From a virus, in the IMG/VR virus record IMGVR_UViG_3300012984_000007, positions 1-30,987 of that record: a DNA stretch of 30,987 bases. One strand, 5' to 3'. This document shows positions 6,160 through 14,700 of this stretch, piece by piece. The number at the start of each line of letters is the position of its first letter. The stretch's first letter is position 1. Made by a program: the position numbers and the translations under genes. Below the pieces are notes generated by a model. It was not told where the DNA came from, did no database searches, and was given only the letters and a program-made list of their open reading frames with translations.

Positions 6160-8139
6160 ATGCCTATTAAAACAGACATGACAGAACAGCAAGTTAAGGC
6201 CGATATCCAATGGTTAGAAGGCCGCCTTGCTGCACGAGACATGAAGTACCAAAGATCATTGAACAGGTTCACCGCTAACGGTCAAAGACGCGAGACCATT
6301 CGTGAGCTCTACAACAACCCTCTAAGTTACTTCATGACAGGTGTAGACACCAACACTGGTATCTTACCTGCTATTAACATTGGCCGCTCCATGGCCTTGA
6401 CACTTCAATCTAAGCTTACTCAGACCAAAGGACGAATCTTCTTCAACCCAATCAAGGGTCTTTGGGAGACAACTAAGGTCGCACGAAACGCACAGATCTT
6501 CTTTGATACCTTCATTGACAGAGACCAAACTATGGACCACGTGTCTAAGGCAGTTCTAGCTGGTTTGGTGTTTGACATGGGAGTTATCTGGATCGATGAA
6601 GAGACTAAGTCAACTAAGGTTGTTCGTCCTTGGGAGTTCTTTGTTGACCCTGCTGAGTGGCACTACTCGGAGAAGATCAGTCGATGCTCTGTTCGTTTTG
6701 AACAGTATCCATTGGTTAACCTAAAAGATAAGATCCAAGACAATCAGATCCTGAAGTCCAGGTTAGAGCAAGACCTTCATGCTAAGTCTGCAGTTCGTTA
6801 TTACTGGGATCTAGTAAACAAGAAGCGTTGGTTGTTCGCAGATGGTAATGTTCTAGTTGAGGTAAAAGACATCGATTATGATGAGATCCCTTTTGCTATC
6901 TTCTTCTATAACAGCCCACTTAAGAGCTTCTTCAGCACCTCTGTTATGGACAACACCACTCCTAATCAACGACAGATTGATAAGATCCTTCGTCGTTTGA
7001 ATGATGCTGTCACCTTCTCTCCAGCTAACACTATCTTTGTGCCATCTACTTCAACAACTTCTAAAGGACTTGAACTTCCAAAGGAGATGCAGAACAGGAT
7101 TGGTGAGATCGTTCCTATTGATATGACATTGGGTCAAGTCGTAGTTTCTACACCAGCTCCTATCAACGAGATGTACGTCGAGTTGATCAAGTTCTTTGAG
7201 ACTGAATCCTTCAATCAAGAAGGAGTCTCTCAACTCTCTGCTCAATCTAAGAAGCCAACCGGCATCACCTCTGGTGTTGCACTTGACACACTACAAGATG
7301 TTGAGTCTGAGCGCTTCCAAGCGCAGGTAGATAACCTCATCAAGTTCATGCAAGACATCTACACTAAGATGATCAAGATCTTTCCAAAGAATGATCCAAT
7401 CCTTCCTAAGAGAGTTAATCGAGCCACACTAAAATGGAGCTCCATCGTTGATCAATGGGATCAGATTAGTCTGTCATCTAGCATGGCATCAACTCTTTCT
7501 AAAGATCCAGAGGTTAAGCTTCAACAACTAGAAAAGTTGCTTGCTCAAGGTTTGATCAATGCTAATGCTGTTGCTGAGTTGATGCAGTTACCTGACCTTG
7601 AGGGAGCTTACTCTGCAGCTACTGCTTCGTATGATGATTGCCAAAAGATTATTGAGAGAGTCATCGAGAAAGACAACTACAACTTCAACCCCGTTGTTAA
7701 CCTTCAGATGTTGCTTTATGAATCTGTCTCAATGTACCTTCAACTAGACTCTGTTGATGAGGACCCAGCCATTCTAACTAAGGTCTCTAAGTTGATCGAG
7801 TTGGTCACAGCTAAGATCAACGACAAGAACAACATCCAGAACCCTGCTCAACCAGCACCTGGACCTTCTAAAGATGTTAACGTTCAGGATCAAGCTCTTA
7901 ATGGAGCCCAGATCACTGGTGTTATTGAGGTTCTTAAGTCTGTCTCAGATGGTTCTATTACCTATCAGCAAGCCATTCCTCTACTCTCTGCCGCTATGCC
8001 TAATCTTCCTATTCAACAGATTGAAGACATGGTAGGAGCTCCACATCAAACACCTGGACAAGCTCCAGTTAATCCTGCACCAACTGCTGCTCTTGGAGCA
8101 GCAGGACAACAAGTAACAGCTCCTGCTACAGCGAGCTAA
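6160..8139 (+). CDS. Portal (head-tail connector) protein, 659 aa
   Basis: Its length, position directly after TerL and before the scaffold and capsid, and sequence style identify it as the podovirus-type portal. This dodecameric ring is the DNA channel and tail attachment site. Residues ~1-60 (WLEGRLAARDMKYQRSLNRF ... ETIRELYNNP) are helical. The core follows with GILPAINIGRSMALTLQSKL, then a typical stem/wing pattern. The region near residue 350 (FNQEGVSQLSAQSKKPTGITSGVA) matches the conserved S-A-x-x-x-P-x-G-x-x-S/T-G-x-A portal motif. The last ~110 residues are Pro/Gln/Ala-rich and probably a barrel or flexible tail. AAGGAA precedes the ATG. Confidence 0.9.
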   Translation: MPIKTDMTEQQVKADIQWLEGRLAARDMKYQRSLNRFTANGQRRETIRELYNNPLSYFMTGVDTNTGILPAINIGRSMALTLQSKLTQTKGRIFFNPIKGLWETTKVARNAQIFFDTFIDRDQTMDHVSKAVLAGLVFDMGVIWIDEETKSTKVVRPWEFFVDPAEWHYSEKISRCSVRFEQYPLVNLKDKIQDNQILKSRLEQDLHAKSAVRYYWDLVNKKRWLFADGNVLVEVKDIDYDEIPFAIFFYNSPLKSFFSTSVMDNTTPNQRQIDKILRRLNDAVTFSPANTIFVPSTSTTSKGLELPKEMQNRIGEIVPIDMTLGQVVVSTPAPINEMYVELIKFFETESFNQEGVSQLSAQSKKPTGITSGVALDTLQDVESERFQAQVDNLIKFMQDIYTKMIKIFPKNDPILPKRVNRATLKWSSIVDQWDQISLSSSMASTLSKDPEVKLQQLEKLLAQGLINANAVAELMQLPDLEGAYSAATASYDDCQKIIERVIEKDNYNFNPVVNLQMLLYESVSMYLQLDSVDEDPAILTKVSKLIELVTAKINDKNNIQNPAQPAPGPSKDVNVQDQALNGAQITGVIEVLKSVSDGSITYQQAIPLLSAAMPNLPIQQIEDMVGAPHQTPGQAPVNPAPTAALGAAGQQVTAPATAS

Positions 8140-8178
8140 GATTTCACCCCTAACTATACAAGGAGAAGAACAAAACAA

Positions 8179-8817
8179 ATGAATGATTTAGATCCAACCA
8201 CCTTGAGTGATGAACAGAAGAATGAGCTCATTGCTGCTCTATTCGCTGAGAGAGCTAATGCTGCTGCAGTTGCACCAGCTGAGACTCATGACGAACCCGA
8301 TGGCGATGAACAACTTCCTAAGTGGGCCGAGATGCTTTATGGACAGCTTAAGGCTATCTGTGAAAGACTTGACCCTCTCGAAGACGTGGTCATGAATGGA
8401 CTCGTTGAGCCCATCAACCAACGATACACTGAAGGCATCAGAAGCTCTGGCATCGATGCACTCTCTGCTAAGTATGGAGATCTATTTGCACCGCACCTTG
8501 ATGCTATTAAGGCATTAGAAGGTGAGAATGCAGATCCACTCTCTGCACTTTATGATCATCTTCAGGATGTTAAGAAGACTACACCTGATCTTTCAGAAGA
8601 AGATGAATCTTCTGGAGTTCAAGCTTGGGTAAAGTCCATTGCTGATGCTCTAGATGCTAAGCGCTCTGCACTTGGTCCTGGTGCTTCAGTAGAAAAGACA
8701 ACTGTTACAGCAGTTCCTGCTGGTACAGCCGACAAGAACCTTCAAGACAAGGTTCAAGCAAAGATCGCCGCTATGAAGGCTAAGAACGCCGCTAGTGGTA
8801 AGAACATTAACCTTTAA
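8179..8817 (+). CDS. Putative capsid scaffolding protein, 212 aa
   Basis: This Ala/Asp/Glu-rich, helical protein sits between portal and major capsid, which is the standard scaffold position and size. The N-terminal half is acidic (ETHDEPDGDEQLPKWAEMLY) with central helices. The last ~35 residues are basic and Ala/Lys-rich (DKVQAKIAAMKAKNAASGKN), resembling the helix-turn-helix capsid-binding tail of scaffolds. There is no protease motif. Its leader has CTAACTA (8150-8156) three bases before AAGGAG. The next gene follows after 16 bases. The call rests on context and composition. Confidence 0.75.
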   Translation: MNDLDPTTLSDEQKNELIAALFAERANAAAVAPAETHDEPDGDEQLPKWAEMLYGQLKAICERLDPLEDVVMNGLVEPINQRYTEGIRSSGIDALSAKYGDLFAPHLDAIKALEGENADPLSALYDHLQDVKKTTPDLSEEDESSGVQAWVKSIADALDAKRSALGPGASVEKTTVTAVPAGTADKNLQDKVQAKIAAMKAKNAASGKNINL

Positions 8818-8833
8818 GGAGAACACATAATCT

Positions 8834-10210
8834 ATGAGTATTCTAGATCCTACGTTAGCCGCAGTTTACAAGGAGTGGTACACCGACAAGAGTCCTTATG
8901 ATACCTACTTCAGAAACTCTCCTCTCGTAAAAACTATCCCCACCTCCAGAATCGGTGGTAAGACCTACAACGTCTTCCTCGATATGGGAAACGGTGGTAA
9001 CGCTTCCGGCTCTCTAAGAGCTTCTACCGACAACATGATCGCCAATGGCAACGGACCTTCTGCTCAGTTCGCCATCTCTAGCGGTCAGATGTTCGCAACC
9101 TTCCAGATCGCACAGGCTGACATTCTAGCTTCTAGAACTGTTCGTGGTGCCTTCGTTCCTGCTCCAGTTCTCTTGCTTCACAAGAGTCTTGACAGCTTCA
9201 GAAAGTTGATGGCCATCTCCCTTTACGGATCTGGTTTCGGTGAGATCGGACACCCAGTGGTCATCACGACTGTTGTTGGTGCCAACACCATGACCTTGAC
9301 CGACCAAACCACTGCTAACTCACTTGCAGTTGGACAGGTCTTCAGAGTCACCAACGGTGCACTTCCATCTTCTTCTGTCAGAACTTCTAAGAACACTGTT
9401 ACTCACGTCAACGGACTCTCTATTACCTTTACCAGTGACACGATTGAAACCTGGGCTGTGACTGACTGGATTGAGCTTGATGGTTGTAGAAATGGATCCA
9501 CTCCACTTCTTCCTGTTGGACTCTCTGCTTGGCTTCCTACTGTAGGAAACCGTGTTCCTGGTTCTGCATGGGACGCTTACATCGCTGCTCCTTTCTTCGG
9601 AGTTGACCGTTCTATCAACGCAGCTTCTGCTGGTCAGTTCATCCTTCGAGATGTAGGTGGTTCTGAGAAGTACACCGATGCCGTTACTCGTGGTGTTAAC
9701 GCAGTAAGAACCGCTGGTGGTCTTCCTGACCTCTTGGTCATCAACCCACAGATCTACTTCAAGATCGTTCAAGAACTCAACGCTCAGACCAACCTTTGGC
9801 AAGCCATCAACATGACTGCTTCTAACAACAACCCTAATGAAGTTGTTCGTGGTATCTCTCAGTTGAAGTTCGCCTTCAGCTCAACCTGGGTCGATCAGAC
9901 CTTCGACGATCCTTGGTGCCCAACCTTCACTGGTTACATCCTTCAGAAGGATGTTCTAGAGCTCGCTGCTCTTACCAACGTTGAGACCCCTCTTAACGAC
10001 GGTATTTCTGGCAATGATCCTGGAAAGCAACCAATCGACCAAACGAGTGCTCCCGATCTCAACTACTACTGGTTGATTGAGGACTACTTGACCTCTATGC
10101 CTGGCCCAATCGTACAGAACGGTGCTCAGCTTCAGGTCGCTGTTCAGTTCTACGGATGCTGGGTCAACCACGCTCCTTCTAACTGCGCAGTCATCAACTT
10201 CGTTAGCTAA
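8834..10210 (+). CDS. Major capsid protein, 458 aa
   Basis: Position after scaffold, size, and a codon choice visibly biased toward C-ending codons (AAC, ATC, TTC, GAC), unlike most neighbours, indicate the highly expressed capsid shell protein. The start SILDPTLAAVYKEWYTDKSP and the ending QVAVQFYGCWVNHAPSNCAVI fit a HK97-fold podovirus capsid. Residues ~135-205 (VVITTVVGANTMTLTDQTTA ... SITFTSD) are beta-rich and look like an inserted surface domain. GGAG at 8818-8821 is about 12 bases before the ATG, longer than average. A strong terminator follows at 10240, capping the head operon. The fold is inferred, not shown. Confidence 0.85.
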   Translation: MSILDPTLAAVYKEWYTDKSPYDTYFRNSPLVKTIPTSRIGGKTYNVFLDMGNGGNASGSLRASTDNMIANGNGPSAQFAISSGQMFATFQIAQADILASRTVRGAFVPAPVLLLHKSLDSFRKLMAISLYGSGFGEIGHPVVITTVVGANTMTLTDQTTANSLAVGQVFRVTNGALPSSSVRTSKNTVTHVNGLSITFTSDTIETWAVTDWIELDGCRNGSTPLLPVGLSAWLPTVGNRVPGSAWDAYIAAPFFGVDRSINAASAGQFILRDVGGSEKYTDAVTRGVNAVRTAGGLPDLLVINPQIYFKIVQELNAQTNLWQAINMTASNNNPNEVVRGISQLKFAFSSTWVDQTFDDPWCPTFTGYILQKDVLELAALTNVETPLNDGISGNDPGKQPIDQTSAPDLNYYWLIEDYLTSMPGPIVQNGAQLQVAVQFYGCWVNHAPSNCAVINFVS

Positions 10211-10239
10211 TCACTAACCTAGATCGCACGTTCTTTGGT

Positions 10240-10280
10240 CTAACTGGGATTTAACTTTTTCTCCCAGTTAGGCCTTTTTT
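10240..10280 (+). terminator. Rho-independent terminator after capsid gene
   Basis: A perfect 10-bp stem, CTAACTGGGA (10240-10249) with TCCCAGTTAG (10262-10271), has a 12-base loop and is followed by GCC and six Ts (10275-10280). It separates the head genes from the tail genes. Confidence 0.9.
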
Positions 10281-10285
10281 ATGCT

Positions 10286-10315
10286 CGTGTAATACACGAC
10301 TCCATGAACTAACTA
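10286..10315 (+). promoter_or_regulatory. Palindromic operator or promoter-like site plus CTAACTA
   Basis: The perfect 13-base palindrome CGTGTAATACACG (10286-10298) lies six bases after the terminator. CTAACTA (10309-10315) follows, then the AGAAGGA ribosome binding site for the adaptor gene. A site placed directly after a terminator and before the tail operon is where a new promoter is expected. TGTAAT within the palindrome could be a -10 box, but no good -35 is visible. Confidence 0.55.
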
Positions 10316-10342
10316 TAGATCTCAGAAGGAACATAACACAAG

Positions 10343-11731
10343 ATGCCTTACACTGCCAGCCAGATCATCAGAGAGGCTAGATCTCTTTCAGACTTCCAGA
10401 ACGCTGAGACGATCACCTATGAAGATGAGCTCCAACTTATCAATGAAGCTTACCGAGACATCTACAACAGGTACACTGAGTCTGATGGCGATTACTGGGT
10501 CAATGAGGTCATCATCGACCTTGGTTCACAATACCTCGATCCAAACGCTCAAAACGCCTACTTGATTCCGCTCCCTAGTGATTTCTATAAGATCAGATGG
10601 GTTAGCTACAAGAACAACACCATGTGGTCTCCAGTGAACCGATTCTCGACAGCTGACAGAGATGATTGGCCTGGTGTTCCAATGTATCGAATCAAGAATG
10701 ATGACCTATGGATCATCTCTCCACTTGGTTCCATTCCTCAGATCAAGATGGGTTACTACATCCCACCTCAAGTTGTCACAGCACCACAAGACAGCATTCA
10801 GTTTCAACCTGACCTTCCTGCTTACAACGTACCTAACATCAAGAGTGTGTTCTATATCGCCGATGACATCTTGTTGTTTGCCTATGGTTTTATCCTTAAA
10901 GTAGATAATGGAACAGCTAACAACCAAACTATTGATCTCTACACTCACACTAACCCAATCGACAACGTCGTTTATTACAGAGGTTATGCTTACTTCAAAG
11001 ACACTGTGACAAGTGGCATCTATCGACACACAACTGACTTGTCAACTCCCTTTGTTACACCTACTTTGATCTTGAGCAACGTTAACAACTTTGTTATTCA
11101 AAACAATAAGATCATCTACTCAACGGCGGCTATAACTCAGAAGTCAAATCTAGATGGATCTACTCCAGTTCTAGTATCTTCTTCTCCAACCATCAGTTAC
11201 CAATATGCTGAAGCTAAGAACACAGTTCCAGTTTACATCGATGCTAGTTCTTCAACAATCGTTGTTGGTGGAGTTCTATCTAATGTTACTAACGCAGTTA
11301 GATTGACCACTTATCTTGGTCAAGTCTTTTGGCTTGACTCTAATCAAGATTGGTATCAAGCAACTTATGATCCAGTTACTCATGTACTCTCTACTCCTGT
11401 TCTTCGTCAAGAAGGAGTCCTTAAGGTTGGAAACAACGTTGGATCTAACTTCTACCCGGTGGTTGGTGAAGGAGTGTTTGCTAATGACCTCACTGAAGAC
11501 ACCATCTTCGATTATCCCTCCAACGAGGTCAATGAGATCATGACTTACTCATCTGCTTTTGGCTACTCTAGAAAGATCAATGACCTACCTAAGATGCAGT
11601 CTCTTACTTCTGAGATTGTTAACTTGTGGGATAGATTTTGGTCAGTTAATCGCCGAGATGAGTATCAGTTTCAACGAATCAACAACTACTACAAAGACGA
11701 TACTGGTGGTTATGGTTGGGGAGCTTGGTAA
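10343..11731 (+). CDS. Head-tail adaptor with inserted propeller-like domain, 462 aa
   Basis: Residues 1-165 (ASQIIREARSLSDFQNAETI, then YEDELQLINEAYRDIYNRY, ending KMGYYIPPQV) have the pattern of podovirus adaptor proteins that dock under the portal. Residues ~386-462 (PSNEVNEIMTYSSAFGYSRK ... WSVNRRDEYQFQRINNYY) resemble the end of the same family. Between them lie ~220 residues of short beta-strand repeats (LFAYGFILKVD, VVYYRGYAYFKD, VIQNNKIIYS, GQVFWLDSNQDWY), typical of a beta-propeller. Usual adaptors are about 150-250 residues, so this is an insertion. It could decorate the neck or contact the host. The leader carries CTAACTA and AAGGA. The next gene starts at the GTG overlapping its last base region. 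Confidence 0.75.
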   Translation: MPYTASQIIREARSLSDFQNAETITYEDELQLINEAYRDIYNRYTESDGDYWVNEVIIDLGSQYLDPNAQNAYLIPLPSDFYKIRWVSYKNNTMWSPVNRFSTADRDDWPGVPMYRIKNDDLWIISPLGSIPQIKMGYYIPPQVVTAPQDSIQFQPDLPAYNVPNIKSVFYIADDILLFAYGFILKVDNGTANNQTIDLYTHTNPIDNVVYYRGYAYFKDTVTSGIYRHTTDLSTPFVTPTLILSNVNNFVIQNNKIIYSTAAITQKSNLDGSTPVLVSSSPTISYQYAEAKNTVPVYIDASSSTIVVGGVLSNVTNAVRLTTYLGQVFWLDSNQDWYQATYDPVTHVLSTPVLRQEGVLKVGNNVGSNFYPVVGEGVFANDLTEDTIFDYPSNEVNEIMTYSSAFGYSRKINDLPKMQSLTSEIVNLWDRFWSVNRRDEYQFQRINNYYKDDTGGYGWGAW

Positions 11732-14700
11732 GTGCCTAACACACCAGATGCACTAGAGATCAATCTTAAGGCCTCACTCAACGTTGACACAGTTAATGAA
11801 GATGTGTTCTCATTTGGAGATAACACTGCTCCATCTAATGACAACACAGGCATTGAGAGACTAGGTGGTGTTAAGAATCTTTGGGAGACCGAGGTTCTAA
11901 ACCCAACTAATAGCTATGCCTTTGAGACACAAAATGGTCAAACCATGCTCATTGAGCCCACCTCTGACCCTAACATCAACAATCTAGTTGTAGATGGAAA
12001 CTCTGTTGCAAACATCTCTGCTTGGGGTATAGAAAGAAGAGTTAGAATCACCAACGTCGATGACCCTATGGTTTGTGTAGGAGACACCTACATAACATGT
12101 CAGTTGAACGTTAACGTTGTCACAATCTCTGAGTTTGACTTTGACAACAATCTTCTTTCTTCTAGAACAGTTACCTTTACAAACTTACTGCCTTATGTCA
12201 GTTTTATCACAAGCATCAACTTCGTAAGATACCAATCTCCTCATTATGCAGACTCTCAAGAGTTCTTACTCAGATTAGGTGGACAAACTATCATCCTTAA
12301 GGAGTCAACTCCTAACCAACCTATTGTCCCAACCTTCGCTTCTTCTACCATGCTTGGAACAGGAAATGCTATCAACGCTTCTGTTGTTTACAATGGCTTC
12401 TTAGTTGTTGCCGGAGCTAACGGAAGAGTCGCTTCTTTTGATGGTTTTAACTGGAAGAACTATGATGGTTCTGGTTCAGGAACTGGACCTTTCAATGGTG
12501 GTACTGTAGTTAACAACCAAACTATTCAATGTATGATCGTTTGGAATGGCTTCTTAGTCGTTGCAGGAGCTGGTGGTTTACTAGGTTCTTGGGACGGTTC
12601 TGCTTGGAAGAACTATGATGCTTCAGGCATCGGAACTGGACCTTCAGATAATGCAACCTTGATTGGTGCTGTCACCATCTTTGCTATGACCATTTGGTCT
12701 GGTTTCTTAATCGTAGGTGGTGGTTCTGGACGAATGGGATCCATGTCCAATGTCTCCACCAAGTTTGTTTATACGACAACTCAAACGACATTGATGGCTG
12801 GTCGAAACATCCCAGCTCCAACCTCAAATGCTACACTAATCGGATCAAACACGATCACAGCACTTGCTGTTTACACAGCAGTTAATACACCATCTTCACC
12901 AGGCGTATTGATGGTAGCAGGTGGTGGTGGTCTTGTTGCTTCTTGGGATGGTGGTTGGGTCAACAGCTCAGGTACATTATCTCCAGCTACCTCGGCATCA
13001 TCTTGGTCACTTAGAACTCAAGGTGTTACTTCCAGCAACCAAGCAGGTCTATGGGCTTATGGTAATGGTATCTGGCTCTCTGCTATTCAATCTAGCTTAA
13101 ACAACCCAGAGTTCTTAACAAGTACTGATGGTCAGACTTGGACAGGTCGACCCTTAAGTGTTGGTGTTACTTTCCAGTGTATCACTTTCGGTGGTGGTTT
13201 GTTTGTCCTTGCTGGTAACAAGTCCACAGCAGATAATCAAATGGTCTATACCTCACCAGATGGTATCACATGGACCCTTAGAAACACAACTACTACTCCA
13301 ACGTCTAGTGGTTGGGGTTCTGTTGGATATGGTAATGGTCTTTATGTTTTAGGTGCAAGAGATAACACACAAACTACCATCTTAACTTCTCCAGATGCCA
13401 TCACTTGGACCAGCAGATCTACTCCAACTTCTCTTAACTTAGGTTGGTCTGATATCACTTATGGTGCAGGTCTTTATGTTGTCTTAACAAGAGCCGCAGG
13501 TTCTGGTGCAACTAACAACGTTATCACCTCACCAGACGGCATCACATGGACAGCTCGTACCACACCTGTAGCTGCAGGTGGTACTGGTAACGGATGGACT
13601 CACGTTACCTTTGGTAATGGTATCTTTGTTGCTACCTCACTATCTGGATCATCAACTGCTGTTGTTATGACCTCTACTGACGGTATCAACTGGACTGCTA
13701 GAACAGGTATCTCTTCAACTGGTGGTTTAGGAAGACCTGATTATGTCAATGGAATCTGGTGTTCATTTTTCCAAAATGCTACATCAACTAACGCAGTCAT
13801 CACCTCACCAGATGGTATCACTTGGACCACTCAAACTACGCCAGCTCCAGGTGCAGGTGGTTGGACAGGTTTAACAGCAGGAGGAACTGCTGATGGACCA
13901 GGTAGATTCATCGTTGGTTCTAACGGTCAAGGTACTCAGAACTCAATCATTGTCTCTGTTCCATCTACACCTTTCCCAATCTTTAACAACGCAACAGTCA
14001 CCTCTACTTTTACCATCAATGCTATGTACGCAGATAGCTCAATCATCGTGTTCTGTGCAAGCTCTGGTTTACTAGGTAACTACAGCTCTGGTGCCTTCCA
14101 CAACTATAACTCAGGTCTAGCTTTCACCAACAACCAAACTGCTGTTGGAATAAGTGACATCTTATCTATCACTAAGTTCGGAACTACTTGGGTTATAGGC
14201 TCTGGTTCAACAGGTCGATTAGCCTCTTGGGATGGAACAAACTGGAAGAACTATGATGCTACAGGAACAGGTACAGGTGTCTCCAACAATGGTACCATTG
14301 TTGGAGCTTCTAGCATAACAACTCTATCAGTCTACAACTCTCAACTTTGGGCAGGATCAGCTGGTGGAACTGCTAACAACATGTCAAGCTCTGGCTCTTT
14401 TGTTCCACCTTACATCATCCCAGCTGGTGGTTCTGTTGTTTATCTTCTTGGTGGACAATCCATCTTAGGATACCCTTACACCTATCGTTATGAGAACGGA
14501 CTCTACATCCTAGCACTAGTTAACAATGGACTCAACACAGGTTACATCATTGATGAGACCTTGCATCAAGCTACGCCTCTTAAGGTTAGCTATGCTATGC
14601 CACAAATCTCTAATGGAAAGACGCGTCACATCCTCATTGAGACCCCTCGCTTTGATGGTGCTAACTACTACACGGTCTCAACCGTTGGTTACACTGACTT

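Noticed and set aside
9125-10171. Long open frames on the minus strand opposite the capsid gene
   Set aside because: They are by-products of the capsid gene's codon bias: no ribosome binding sites, serine/arginine-rich odd composition, and the plus frame is clearly coding.
13121-13840. CRISPR-like spaced repeats
   Set aside because: The repeats are in frame, encode Asp-box motifs, differ at many bases and have 120-145 base spacing inside one coding sequence.
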